Shown one piece after another: positions 29,322-39,294 of a DNA stretch of 64,000 nt. The stretch spans positions 1 to 64,000 of the forward strand of contig JARIFA010000001.1 of NCBI GenBank assembly GCA_031127075.1, read 5' to 3'. This DNA comes from Gemmatimonadota bacterium. GTDB taxonomy: Bacteria > Gemmatimonadota > Gemmatimonadetes > Gemmatimonadales > Gemmatimonadaceae. Position 1 is the first letter of the stretch. Every line of letters starts with the position of its first letter. The position numbers and the translations under genes are program-made. The notes under the pieces were generated by a model, which did no database searches, was not told the DNA's origin, and was given only the letters and a program-made list of their open reading frames with translations.

Positions 29322-32300
29322 TCAGGGGATCACCGTCGGCGCGGGAATCGCGATCCCGCCGATGGAGAGCGCCTTCGCCTTGTCGTTCAATGCGGGGAGG
29401 TCCTTCGTCACGACCTCCTGCCAGACGAGGCGCATCCGATCCCACCGACCCGCCAGCTCATCGAGCCGCACGGTCGCAGCGGCCGTCGGACGCCCCTCCG
29501 GTCCGCCGGAGATGTAGCCGTTGGTGCCGGTGACGTTGCCGTAGAGCTCCGCCCACTGGTTGTCGAGCTGGCCCGCGAAGCGGATCGGGTCCTGCCCGCT
29601 CCGACTCTGCGTCTGCGAGAACCCGACCTCGAGCCGCCGCATCTTCGCCGCGAGCGAATCCACCTGCGCCTGCAGTGCCGACTCGGCGCCCACCCGCTTC
29701 GCGGCCGCCATCAACGCCTCCATCTGCGAGCGGACGTCGCGGAGATCCTTCAGCGTACGATGGAGCGCATCCATCGAGTCGCGCACCGCGCTCGCGAGGC
29801 GGAACTGCGCCGCGTAGTCGGCGGCCGTGATCTGCGGGAGCCGCGGATCCGGGAGCACCGTGACCGTGCGCTTCATCGTCACGCCGTTCGCGGTGAGCGT
29901 GGCCTCGTAGGTGCCCGGCGGCGCCTTCACCCCGCCGGTGTACCCCCAGAGCACCTGCCCGTCGACCGCCTGCGGCCCCGGATAGGTGAGGTCCCAAGTC
30001 ACGCGGTGCATCCCGCGCGCCACCGGGAGCCGCATCGTGCGCTGCGCCTTCGAGACGGTGCTGTCCGAGGTGAGCCGGCGCACCACGCGCTGCTGCGCGT
30101 CACGGATCTCGAGCGTCACCGGCGTGGTCGCCGCCGCACCGAGCCAGTAGTGCAGGACGGCGCCGTTGTCGGGCTGGTCTGGCAGACCCGGCATCGGATC
30201 GAAGGGATCGGTCCCCTTCTGTGCGCGCACCGCCACGGCCGGCGTGAAGAGGTGCGCCGCGACCGCCGTCACGCCGGCCGAGAGCTCACGGAGCGGGCTG
30301 ATGTCGTCGACGATCCAGATCGAGCGCCCCTGCGTCGAGAGCACGAGGTCGTCCTCGCGCGCCTCGAGGTCGGCGATCGGCGTGATCGGGAGCTTCGAGG
30401 GGAAGCGCTGCCAGGACTTGCCCGCGTCGAACGACACATAGAGTCCGTACTCGGTTCCCGCATACAACAGCGAGGGCGCCTTGGGGTCCTCGGCGAAGGA
30501 GCGGATCGGGTGGTCCGCAGGGATCCCGGCGTTCTCGGTGAGCTTCACCCAGGTGCGACCGCCGTCGTCGGAGCGCCAGGCATATGGCTTGAAGTCATCC
30601 ATCCGGTACGCCTGCGCGGCCACATAGACGCGGTTCGGCGCATGCGCGGAGACCACGATCTCCTCGACAGTGCCGAAGGTCGGCATCCCCGGCGGCGTCA
30701 CCTCGGTCCAGGTGCGGCCTGCGTCACGCGTCACGTGGACCCGCCCATCATCCGTGCCGGCCCAGAGGATCGACGCATACGATCGGTCCTCCGCGAGCGC
30801 GAAGACGGTGTTGAAGATCTCGACGCCGGTGATGTCGTTGTTGATGGGGCCACCCGACGCCTCGAGGTGTGCCTTCGTCTGCGTCGTCAGGTCGGGTGAC
30901 ATCCGCTCCCAAGTGGTCCCGCCATCGCGCGTCCGCAGGACATACTGCGACCCGTGGTAGACGACGTTCGCGTCGTGCCGCGAGACGAGGATCGGCGCGA
31001 CCCACTGGAAGCGATATTGCAGGTCCTTCGCCGCCTGGCCGAGCTGCAGCTCCGGGTAGGCGACCACATTGCGACGCTCGTCGGTGCGCGTGTCCCACCG
31101 GTTGATCGCACCGCCGTAGCAGCCTCCCCAGATCACCGCAGGGTTCTTCGGGTCGAGTGCGACGGGGCCGGTCTCGCACCCCGAGGCGTAGGCATAGTCC
31201 TGGAAGGGATGGACCGTGTTGGACGACGACCACGACGGGACGCTGATCGTCGTGTTGTCCTGCTGCGCGGAATAGACGCGGTAGGGGAAGGTCGCGTCGG
31301 TGATGACGTCGTAGAGCTCAGCGGTGGCCTGATTGAAGTACGTGGACCAGGTGCGACCGCGGTTGAGCGACACCTGCGCACCACCGTCATCACCGATGAT
31401 CATCAGGCGCTTGTCCTGCGGATTGATCCAGAGGTCGTGCGTGTCGCCGTGCGGAACGGGGATCTCCGTGAACGTCACGCCACCATCGATCGACCGGTAG
31501 AGCGAGGTGTTGAGCGCGTAGACGACGTTCTCTTCCTGCGGGTCGGCGACGACGTGCGTGTAGTACCAGGCGCGCTGGCGGAGCTTGTTCTCGCTGTTGG
31601 TACGCGTCCAGGTGGCGCCGCCGTCGTCGGAGCGGTACACACCGCCGGACGGCTCGGCCTCGATGATCGCCCAGACGCGGTCCGGGTTCGCCGGTGAGAC
31701 GGTGACGCCGATCTTCCCGGTGAGCCCCGTCGGGAGGCCGCCGCCGAGCTTCTGCCAGCTCTCGCCACCATCGACCGACTTCCAGAGGCCGCCCTCGGCG
31801 GAGCCGGAGATCATCGTCCACGGCTTCCGTTCGGCGCGCCACATCGCCGCGTAGAGGATCCGCGGGTTGCGCGGGTTCATCGCGAGGTCCGAGGCCCCGG
31901 TGCTGTCATTGAGGTAGAGGATCTTCTTCCAGTTCGCGCCACCGTCGGTGGTGCGATAGATGCCGCGGTCGGCGCTGCGCCCGAAGGGTCGCCCGAGCAC
32001 CGCGGCGTAGGCGACGTCGGCGACCGCGGGGTGCACGACCATCCGCCCGATCTGCCCCGCGTTCCGGAGGCCGATCGACCGCCAGGTGCGACCGGCGTCG
32101 GTGGAGCGCCAGGCACCGCGACCCATCGAGCTGTTGCCACGGACCTCCGCCGACCCTTCGCCCACGTAGATGACGTTTGGATCGCTCGGCGCGACGGCGA
32201 CCGCACCGATGGAGCCGCCGAAGTAGCCGTCGGAGATGTTGCTCCAGGTGTGGCCGGCATCATCGGTGCGCCAGACGCCGCCGCCGGTGGTCCCCATCAG

Positions 32301-32513
32301 GTAGGTGTTCGGCGCGCCCGGGATCCCGGTGACGGCTGAGGAGCGGCCGCCGCGGTACGGACCGAGCATCCGGGTGCGGAGTCCACGCAGCGCGGCGCTG
32401 TCTGGGGCGCTGACCGTGGTCGCGTTGGCGGGTCTCGGCTGAGCCGCGGTGGGGCTTGCGAGGCCGATCAGGAGGACCGGCAGGGCGACGAGTCGGCGGA
32501 TGGTCTGGGGCAT
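29322..32513 (-). CDS. Secreted BNR/VPS10-sortilin-type beta-propeller protein (glycosyl hydrolase-like)
   Basis: Signal peptide; repeated WRTDDAGHTW, WRSTDAGRTW, YRSDDGGATW, TRDGGTTWERM Asp-box repeats. Confidence 0.9.
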   Translation of the reverse strand: MPQTIRRLVALPVLLIGLASPTAAQPRPANATTVSAPDSAALRGLRTRMLGPYRGGRSSAVTGIPGAPNTYLMGTTGGGVWRTDDAGHTWSNISDGYFGGSIGAVAVAPSDPNVIYVGEGSAEVRGNSSMGRGAWRSTDAGRTWRSIGLRNAGQIGRMVVHPAVADVAYAAVLGRPFGRSADRGIYRTTDGGANWKKILYLNDSTGASDLAMNPRNPRILYAAMWRAERKPWTMISGSAEGGLWKSVDGGESWQKLGGGLPTGLTGKIGVTVSPANPDRVWAIIEAEPSGGVYRSDDGGATWTRTNSENKLRQRAWYYTHVVADPQEENVVYALNTSLYRSIDGGVTFTEIPVPHGDTHDLWINPQDKRLMIIGDDGGAQVSLNRGRTWSTYFNQATAELYDVITDATFPYRVYSAQQDNTTISVPSWSSSNTVHPFQDYAYASGCETGPVALDPKNPAVIWGGCYGGAINRWDTRTDERRNVVAYPELQLGQAAKDLQYRFQWVAPILVSRHDANVVYHGSQYVLRTRDGGTTWERMSPDLTTQTKAHLEASGGPINNDITGVEIFNTVFALAEDRSYASILWAGTDDGRVHVTRDAGRTWTEVTPPGMPTFGTVEEIVVSAHAPNRVYVAAQAYRMDDFKPYAWRSDDGGRTWVKLTENAGIPADHPIRSFAEDPKAPSLLYAGTEYGLYVSFDAGKSWQRFPSKLPITPIADLEAREDDLVLSTQGRSIWIVDDISPLRELSAGVTAVAAHLFTPAVAVRAQKGTDPFDPMPGLPDQPDNGAVLHYWLGAAATTPVTLEIRDAQQRVVRRLTSDSTVSKAQRTMRLPVARGMHRVTWDLTYPGPQAVDGQVLWGYTGGVKAPPGTYEATLTANGVTMKRTVTVLPDPRLPQITAADYAAQFRLASAVRDSMDALHRTLKDLRDVRSQMEALMAAAKRVGAESALQAQVDSLAAKMRRLEVGFSQTQSRSGQDPIRFAGQLDNQWAELYGNVTGTNGYISGGPEGRPTAAATVRLDELAGRWDRMRLVWQEVVTKDLPALNDKAKALSIGGIAIPAPTVIP

Positions 32514-32601
32514 CGGAGGGGGCGTCGGTGTCAGCGAGCGGTGAGCGTGGGTGAGTGATCGTCGCCGCGTCCGCGATCGGGTGTCGGCGATCGTCGGTGT
32601 A

Positions 32602-33072
32602 TCACGGAGGCGTGAGTGCGGGAGTGCCGCCACCGCCGCCAGGCTCAGGCTGGCCACCGCCCCCGAAGCGGACGCCGTAGATGATCCAGCCCGCCGCCGT
32701 GACGCCGAGGGCGGTGGCGATCGCGGTGCGCGGGCGATTCAACTCACGGACGCGGAACTGGGCGAGGTCGTTCCGGCTGACGGGGATGACCGCCCCCTGG
32801 AGGAAATACGCGAGTCCGGTTCGGGTGCGGACCTCGGTGAGCGCGATCTCGACGGTATCCGTCGTGAAGCGTGTCACGGTGCCGAGGAGGGAGCCAGCCC
32901 CCGGTCCGACGCGGGCGGTGAGCGCGGCGGTCCCTGCCTCGCTGAGGACCGCCTCGACGGTGCGCCCAACTGGGACGGCGGCGGCGAATCCCGTGGTCGT
33001 CACGGCGATCGGATTGAGGTCGTAGCAGGCCAAGAGCGAGCTGGCGAGGAGGAGCAGTGCGAGTCGGCGCAT
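32602..33072 (-). CDS. Hypothetical lipoprotein
   Basis: MRRLALLLLASSLLAC lipobox; Gly-rich C-terminus; located between SusD and BNR genes. Confidence 0.65.
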   Translation of the reverse strand: MRRLALLLLASSLLACYDLNPIAVTTTGFAAAVPVGRTVEAVLSEAGTAALTARVGPGAGSLLGTVTRFTTDTVEIALTEVRTRTGLAYFLQGAVIPVSRNDLAQFRVRELNRPRTAIATALGVTAAGWIIYGVRFGGGGQPEPGGGGGTPALTPP

Positions 33073-33134
33073 CGGAAGGTGGGACGGAAAGGGATGCGTG
33101 GTCGGTGATGGGCATTCATCCGGGGCGGAATACA

Positions 33135-33168
33135 CCGCGGGCCGTGACCCGAAGGTCACGGCCCGCGG
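33135..33168. terminator. Hairpin downstream of susD-like gene
   Basis: 15-bp perfect stem CCGCGGGCCGTGACC-CGAA-GGTCACGGCCCGCGG. Confidence 0.7.
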
Positions 33169-33192
33169 GGGACTGCGCAACGGGTCAGCGGA

Positions 33193-34581
33193 TCAGTTGC
33201 ACTTCCGCTCGTTGTTCGGCTGCGGCGCCTCGACGTTGGTCAGGCGCTCGAGGTAGCTGATCGGCAGGAGGCACTTGCCGCGCACGCCGGTGGTGGACGA
33301 GGTGAGCCACCGCGAGTCAGCGGAGCCGAAGCGGTACAGGTCCATCAGGCGGCGACCCTGGAGGAAGAGCTGGACCTTCCGCTCGTACTCCAGCTGCGCG
33401 CGCCCGTTGCCAGTGACGGCCGCGTAAGGTGGAAGCGCATCGACGGCGCGCGACGCATTGATCTGCGTCAGGAAGCCGGCGTTGTCGCTGGCGGCCAGGT
33501 TCGCCTCGGCGATGATGAGCATCATCTCACGGGCCGAGACCTGCGTCATCGGGACGTTGTTGGCGACCGCCGGGCGGCAGCAGGCGTCGATCGCGTTGGC
33601 GACCGTGGTGCTGGCGACGCCGGTGACCGGGTCGGTCATCTTGATGCCGGCGAGCCCGTCCGCCGGAACGATCGGGCGCGTCGGGTTGGCGTTCACGAAG
33701 TCGTTGCCGGCGCGGAGCTCGCCGCGGTTGTTCATCTCGAACCCGACGTTGATGCCGGCGAGGTTGTTCGCGGTCGGCGTGAGCCGGAAGCGATACGACG
33801 CCGTCATCAGGGCGAGCGCCGCCGTCGCATCGGCGGTGGCGTTCGCGTCGTTGACGAGCGGGTTGGCCGGGGCGCCGGCCCCCGCCTTGGTGATCGCACG
33901 AGCGGCCTTGGCGTGCCGGGCACGGGCGCGGAGGCCGAGCGCCTGCCGCTGGAGCTCGGCGTCGGCGGTGGCCTGCGCGATCGTGAGCGCCCGCGAGGCC
34001 ATCGTGATGGCGGAGTCGTACATCGCGCCCATGTTAGCCGGGCCGACCGGGGCGGCCGCGATGGTGCGGTCGGACGCCACGACGAAGTCTTCGAACATGT
34101 CGCCGATCGTCGTGTAGATCACGGCGCCGTAGATGTTCGCCCGGGCGAGGTCCTTGCGGTTCCGCAGGGTCCCGTCCGCGTCGAAGCTGGCGACGCGCGC
34201 GATGGTGAAGTCGGCGAGCCACCGGGCCTCGGTCACGAAGGGGAAGGCCCCATCCGTGTATTCGTTGACCGGATCGGAGATGTCGCCGTCGTCGAGCAAC
34301 TTCCAGAACTCACGGGAGCCGACCCAGGTCAGCTCGTCCGTGGCGGTGTGGTACGGCCCGTAGATCCCGGTCAGCGCGCGGGTCACCGACCCGCCGAGCC
34401 CGTTCACGAGGGTCGTCGCGCCGGCGGCATCGCCGAGCGCCTCCTCGACCACTGCATTGGGGTTCTCCACGTCGGTGTCGAACGGATTCGCGCACGCGGC
34501 CGGGAGGAGCGCCGCCGCGAGGGCGACGCCAAGGAGGCGGCTCTTCGACCCGAGCCGACGCATGCTGGTCATCTGTCGCAT
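33193..34581 (-). CDS. RagB/SusD family nutrient uptake outer membrane lipoprotein
   Basis: LLPAAC lipobox, YTDGAFPFVTEARW and C-terminal RKVQLFLQGRRLMDLYRFG; adjacent to SusC. Confidence 0.88.
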   Translation of the reverse strand: MRQMTSMRRLGSKSRLLGVALAAALLPAACANPFDTDVENPNAVVEEALGDAAGATTLVNGLGGSVTRALTGIYGPYHTATDELTWVGSREFWKLLDDGDISDPVNEYTDGAFPFVTEARWLADFTIARVASFDADGTLRNRKDLARANIYGAVIYTTIGDMFEDFVVASDRTIAAAPVGPANMGAMYDSAITMASRALTIAQATADAELQRQALGLRARARHAKAARAITKAGAGAPANPLVNDANATADATAALALMTASYRFRLTPTANNLAGINVGFEMNNRGELRAGNDFVNANPTRPIVPADGLAGIKMTDPVTGVASTTVANAIDACCRPAVANNVPMTQVSAREMMLIIAEANLAASDNAGFLTQINASRAVDALPPYAAVTGNGRAQLEYERKVQLFLQGRRLMDLYRFGSADSRWLTSSTTGVRGKCLLPISYLERLTNVEAPQPNNERKCN

Positions 34582-34602
34582 GTGTGGTAGTCCTCGGAGG
34601 GG

Positions 34603-37600
34603 TTAGAAGCCGTAGTTGAACGCCAGCGAGAAGCGGCGCGGGATCGGGATCCCGAACGCATCGACGCTGTCGAGGAAGTTCTGGTCGAGCGCCGAGCCGA
34701 TACCGCGGCCGATGGCGTTCGCCTCCGGGTCGAGCCCGGGGTACTTGGTCCAGAGGAGCAGGTTCCGGCCCGAAGCCGTCACCGAGAACGACTTGGCCCC
34801 GAGCCGGGTGGCGATCGCCTCCGGTGCGGTCCAGGTCACGCTCAGCTCACGGAGCCGGGTGAAGTCGCCCTTCTGGTGCTGGTGGAGCCCCGGCTCGAGG
34901 AGCCGGCGGTACTCGAAGACGTAGTCGCTGACGGCGGCAAGCTTGGCATCGATCGAGGCCGCCGGGTTGTTCAGCGTGGACTCGATCTCCGACCACTCGC
35001 GACGGTTCGAGCCGATCGACGGGTGCTGCGACATCCGGAAGCCATCGGTGAGGTTCTGGATGTAGAAGCCCGTCTTGTACTCGAAGAGCGTCGCGACGCG
35101 CCAGCTGGAACCGATCTTCGCGTTGAAGCCGAAGGAGCCGGTCCAGTCGGGGATCACGTCGCCGACGAACTGCTCGCCGGTGTTGCGGTTCCCGTCGAAG
35201 TCGGCGAGGAGCGGCCGGAGCGCGCTCTGGACGCCAGCGTTCTTCAGGTCACGCGGGGTGGCGAGGTAGGTCCGGAGCTGGTCGAGCGTCGCCGGCGAGT
35301 TCTGCCCGTTGAAGTTGATCGGGAGCTGCGTCGCCGGATCGTAGCAGGCGATCGTGCCGCCCGCGCTGTTCGTGCGGGCGCCGCCCGCCGGGCAGACCTC
35401 CGCGAGACGCGGCGAGAAGAGCGAGCCGAGGGGGTACCCCTCCTTCAGGAAGCCGCGGTAGCGGATGTAGCCGATCTTGAGCGGCGGTGCACCGCCGAGG
35501 TCGGTCAGCGTCTGCTTGAGGTACGCGGCGTTGAAGAAGACATCAGCCGAGAGGTTCTGGTTCTGGATGGCGAACCACTTGAAGCCCATCTCAAGGCCAT
35601 TCGCCTCCATCGAGCCGATGTTGTTCAGCTGCGTGGCGCGGAAGCCGCCGGAGACCGGGAACTGCTGCGCGACGAGGAGGTCGTTGACCTGCCGCTGCCA
35701 CGAGGTGAACTCGATGGCGACGCGGTTGTCGAGGAGCCCCGCCTCGAAGCCGAACTCCGTCTCGGTCGAGATTTCCGGCTTGAGGGCCGGGTTGCCGAGA
35801 TTGGCGGGCACGAGGCCGGCGCCAAGCTCGGAGGCGAGCGGCGAGAAGGTGGTGAACTTGTCGAACGCGCCCGGCTGACGGCCCGACTGACCCCAGGCGC
35901 CGCGAACGCGGAGCGTGGCGAGCCAGCTCGGGAGCATCGCCTGCGCCGCCGCGTGGTCGGACACGACGTACGAGACCGACATCTTCGGATAGAAGACGCC
36001 CGGCGCCTCGGCGCCGAAGGCCGACGAGAAGTCGTAGCGGCCGCCGACGGTGGCGGTCAGGTACTCGCGGAAGGAGAGCTGCTCCTGCGCGAAGTAGCCG
36101 CCGTTGATCGAGGTGAGGAAGCCCTCACCGACCTGCTGGTTGAGACCACCCGCGCCCACGACCTCGATGCCGGGGCCGGGGAAGTTCGTGGCGCTCGCGG
36201 AGACCGCGCTGGTCCGGTTGTTGAAGACCTGCAGACCGGCGACGAACGAGGACTCGAAGTCGTCGTTGATCGCCTTGTTCCACGCCGCTTTGGCGTCGAC
36301 CGTGATGACGCCCTGCCGCTCGCCACGCACGAAGCGCGCGCCGTCCGGCGTCTGCGCCGTGAAGAGGTCGACGTTGTAGCCGAACGGCGAGAAGCCGATG
36401 TCGGACTGCGAGGTGAAGTCGTAGCCGCCCGTGAGCGAGAGGTTCAGCCCGTCGAACGGCGTGTACTGCATATCCATCGCGCCGGCGAAGCGACCGACCG
36501 ACTGGTCGTTCACCTGCTGCATCGACTCCCGGACCGTCATGAAGGCCTGGTTGCCGAAGGGGTTCCCCGCCGCGGTGCAACGGAAACGACCCGCCACGGC
36601 GGAGGCGTTGCAGTTCGCGAACTCCGGACGCGCCATGTACGTCAGCGAGTTGGAGCCGTAGATGTTGTTGTTCGCCTCCGGGCTGCGGAGGAACGAGTTC
36701 GTGTACGACGTCCGGAGCCCGATGCGGAGCTTGGAGGTCGGGATCAGCTGGAGGTTCACCGTCGCCTGCTGGCGGCGCGCGACGTCATCCGAGGGCCCGA
36801 AGCCGGCGTTCCCGAAGGGGCCGTCCTCGTTCTGGTTCCGGATGCTCGCGAAGTAGGTCACCGTCGGCGACCCGCCCTGCACCTGCGCGGTGATCGTCGT
36901 GCCGCTGCCCGCCTCGGTGAGGAAGTCGCGGAAGAGCGGCTCCTCGTAGACCTGGAAGGGGACCGGGGTGTAGCCGAGGAGCGGCGCGATCGAGTCGGCG
37001 CGGCCCTGCGTCTTCACGTAGAACGAGTTCGGCGCGATGCGATCCGGCAGCCGGATCGCCTCCTGCTGCAGCGAGATGTTCCACCGCGGCGCGCCGGCGT
37101 TGCCGCGCTTGGTGAAGATCTGGATCACGCCGTTCGAGGCCTCGGTCCCGTAGAGGGTCGCGGCCGCGGCGCCCTTCAGCACCTCGACGCGCTCGATCGA
37201 CGCGGGGTCGAAGTCGTCGAGACGCGACGACCCGACGTTGCCGTTCGCCGCCTGGCCGCCGCCCGAGTTGATGCGGATGCCGTCGACGAAGATGATCGGC
37301 TCGTTCGACTGCGAAAGCGACGAGTTGCCGCGGATGCGGATCTTCGCGCCCTCGCCCGTCAGACCGCCCGAGGGGAGGCCGACGAGGCCGGGCTCACGGC
37401 CCTGGAGGATGTTGGACACGTCCGACATCGGCATGTCCTGCGGCGGCTTCACGATCGCGACCGTGTTCCCGAGCTTCTTCACCTCGGTCGCCTGACCGGA
37501 CCCGGTCACAACGACCTGGTCGAGCTGAAGCGACGACTGGGCGAGCGCGAAGTCCACCTTCGCCACCTGATCGGGGACCAGGTTCGCCGCCTTGGTCACC

Positions 37601-37923
37601 TGCGCATAGCCGATAGTCCGCGCACGGATCTCCGTGCGGAACTCCCCGGTCACGTTCGGGATGACGAGGCGATACTGCCCCTGGGCGTTCGTGACGGCAC
37701 CGTTGGTGGTGCCGACGACGAAGACCTGCACCGACTCGAGGGGACGGTTGGTCGCGGCGTCACGGACCGTGCCTTCCACGGTCGACGTACGCCCTTGCGC
37801 CAGGAGCGCGACCGGGGCCACCAGCCCCAGCACCGCCGCCACACGACGCAGCCACCGAAGGGGACTGCCACTGCGGGATCGGATCACGAGCACATCCTCC
37901 GACAGAGTGTAGAACCCCGGCAT
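34603..37923 (-). CDS. SusC/RagA family TonB-linked outer membrane protein
   Basis: Carboxypeptidase-like regulatory domain, ILQGREPGLVGLPSGGLTGEGAKIRIRGNSSLSQSNEPIIFVDGIRI plug, LKGAAAATLYGTEASNGVIQIFTKRG, C-terminal FSLAFNYGF. Confidence 0.95.
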   Translation of the reverse strand: MPGFYTLSEDVLVIRSRSGSPLRWLRRVAAVLGLVAPVALLAQGRTSTVEGTVRDAATNRPLESVQVFVVGTTNGAVTNAQGQYRLVIPNVTGEFRTEIRARTIGYAQVTKAANLVPDQVAKVDFALAQSSLQLDQVVVTGSGQATEVKKLGNTVAIVKPPQDMPMSDVSNILQGREPGLVGLPSGGLTGEGAKIRIRGNSSLSQSNEPIIFVDGIRINSGGGQAANGNVGSSRLDDFDPASIERVEVLKGAAAATLYGTEASNGVIQIFTKRGNAGAPRWNISLQQEAIRLPDRIAPNSFYVKTQGRADSIAPLLGYTPVPFQVYEEPLFRDFLTEAGSGTTITAQVQGGSPTVTYFASIRNQNEDGPFGNAGFGPSDDVARRQQATVNLQLIPTSKLRIGLRTSYTNSFLRSPEANNNIYGSNSLTYMARPEFANCNASAVAGRFRCTAAGNPFGNQAFMTVRESMQQVNDQSVGRFAGAMDMQYTPFDGLNLSLTGGYDFTSQSDIGFSPFGYNVDLFTAQTPDGARFVRGERQGVITVDAKAAWNKAINDDFESSFVAGLQVFNNRTSAVSASATNFPGPGIEVVGAGGLNQQVGEGFLTSINGGYFAQEQLSFREYLTATVGGRYDFSSAFGAEAPGVFYPKMSVSYVVSDHAAAQAMLPSWLATLRVRGAWGQSGRQPGAFDKFTTFSPLASELGAGLVPANLGNPALKPEISTETEFGFEAGLLDNRVAIEFTSWQRQVNDLLVAQQFPVSGGFRATQLNNIGSMEANGLEMGFKWFAIQNQNLSADVFFNAAYLKQTLTDLGGAPPLKIGYIRYRGFLKEGYPLGSLFSPRLAEVCPAGGARTNSAGGTIACYDPATQLPINFNGQNSPATLDQLRTYLATPRDLKNAGVQSALRPLLADFDGNRNTGEQFVGDVIPDWTGSFGFNAKIGSSWRVATLFEYKTGFYIQNLTDGFRMSQHPSIGSNRREWSEIESTLNNPAASIDAKLAAVSDYVFEYRRLLEPGLHQHQKGDFTRLRELSVTWTAPEAIATRLGAKSFSVTASGRNLLLWTKYPGLDPEANAIGRGIGSALDQNFLDSVDAFGIPIPRRFSLAFNYGF

Positions 37924-37968
37924 GACGGCAGTCACGCCGGAGTCGGGCCGCACCAGCAAGCAGCCCGG

Positions 37969-37993
37969 ACTCCTCCCCAGAGGGGGGAGGAGT
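37969..37993 (-). promoter_or_regulatory. Hairpin in probable 5' leader of susC-like gene
   Basis: ACTCCTCCCC-AGAGG-GGGGAGGAGT inverted repeat ~46 nt upstream of the inferred start. Confidence 0.4.
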
Positions 37994-38170
37994 GGTACGC
38001 GAATGTGACACACGTCTGGAAATCCCGCAAGGCAGGCCCGGGAACCCCGGACCGGGGCGGGGGTAGCGGGCCGGAACATCGACGCATCGATCCGGGTTCG
38101 ACTCCGAGTGCCGGTCGCTCACCCTGCCTCGACGGTCGGGCGCCCCTCGCCCCCCTCACCCCACCTGCCG

Positions 38171-38611
38171 ATGCCGACGACCCCGCAGAGCTTCCAAAAC
38201 CACGCGATGTACCAGCCCAGCTGGCACTACTGGGCCCTCCCCACCGCGTTCATCTATCTGGTGTACTGCCTGGTCGCCCTCGTCCGGGGCGGCTTCGCCA
38301 CGCACGAGGTCTTCGACCTCATCGGCGCCGTCTCCCTGATGGCGGGGATCTGGGCCTCCCGCATCATGGCCCTCTCAATCCAGGACCGGGTGATCCGACT
38401 CGAGATGCGGCTCCGCCTCCGCGAGGTCCTCCCCGCCCCGCTCGCCGCCCGCATCCCCGAACTCACCAAGGGTCAGCTCGTCGGCCTGCGCTTCGCCTCG
38501 GACGCCGAGCTCCCGGGCCTCGTCGAGCGCGTCCTCCGCGGCGAGCTCGTCCGCGCCAAGGACGTCAAAGCGGCGGTGAAGGACTGGCAGCCCGACTACC
38601 TGCGGGCCTGA
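38171..38611 (+). CDS. DUF6526-like membrane protein
   Basis: Two TM segments; QDRVIRLEMRLRLREVLP...LTKGQLVGLRFASDAELPGLVERVL. Confidence 0.7.
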   Translation: MPTTPQSFQNHAMYQPSWHYWALPTAFIYLVYCLVALVRGGFATHEVFDLIGAVSLMAGIWASRIMALSIQDRVIRLEMRLRLREVLPAPLAARIPELTKGQLVGLRFASDAELPGLVERVLRGELVRAKDVKAAVKDWQPDYLRA

Positions 38612-38620
38612 AGCGCCCGG

Positions 38621-39145
38621 TCAGCTCCGCGGCAGGAGCGACGCCTGCCACCCCTGCCGCGCCGGCCGCTCGAAACCGGCGCGGTAGGCCCCCACCGTCG
38701 TGACGGTGGTGTCGAACACCGGGGTCTCACCCGTCACCTCCCCGTCCGCCGCCAGCGCCTCGAACTCGGCGCGGCTGCAGCCGAAGACCATCCCCTCCGC
38801 CCCGCGGAAGTGGACGCGTCCCCCCACAACCATAGATGTGCCGATGCCATCCTCCATCCCCTGGAGGATCCGGAAGAGCCCGTCGATCGAGCACCCGGAC
38901 GCATCGGCCGCCCGCTCGTCCACACCGATGACGAGGAAGTGCTCGTCACAGAACTCGCGACCGCAGGTGAGCGGCACCCCGTGCGCCTGCCAGGTCAGGA
39001 GGAAGCCATCGACGGCCCCGAGAAGCCGCGGGGTATCGACCTCGTCGAGGGGCGCCGCGGCAGCGAAGACCCAACAGCGGGCGTCATCGGGGAGATCGGC
39101 GAAGGGGACAAGGGGCACGAGGACTCCGACGGCGCGGGGCACCGG
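38621..39145 (-). CDS. Conserved hypothetical protein
   Basis: Good ORF with GTG start inferred (VPRAVGVLVPLVPFADLP); not assigned to a family with confidence. Confidence 0.6.
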   Translation of the reverse strand, partial: PVPRAVGVLVPLVPFADLPDDARCWVFAAAAPLDEVDTPRLLGAVDGFLLTWQAHGVPLTCGREFCDEHFLVIGVDERAADASGCSIDGLFRILQGMEDGIGTSMVVGGRVHFRGAEGMVFGCSRAEFEALAADGEVTGETPVFDTTVTTVGAYRAGFERPARQGWQASLLPRS

Positions 39146-39294
39146 GTGAGATGACAACGGACGACGCGAAACGCGCACCGGGAATGTAGCCGAGTCCGCG
39201 AGGGCTTCCGACCTCGACCGCACCGGCGACACATTCGCGTTCGTCCGACGGACCGGACCACCCGCGCCTCCTCGTCTCCGCACCGAGCGCCCCG

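Noticed and set aside
34876-38703. 1275-aa plus-strand ORF
   Set aside because: Antisense to the well-supported SusC gene; composition typical of a GC-rich shadow frame.
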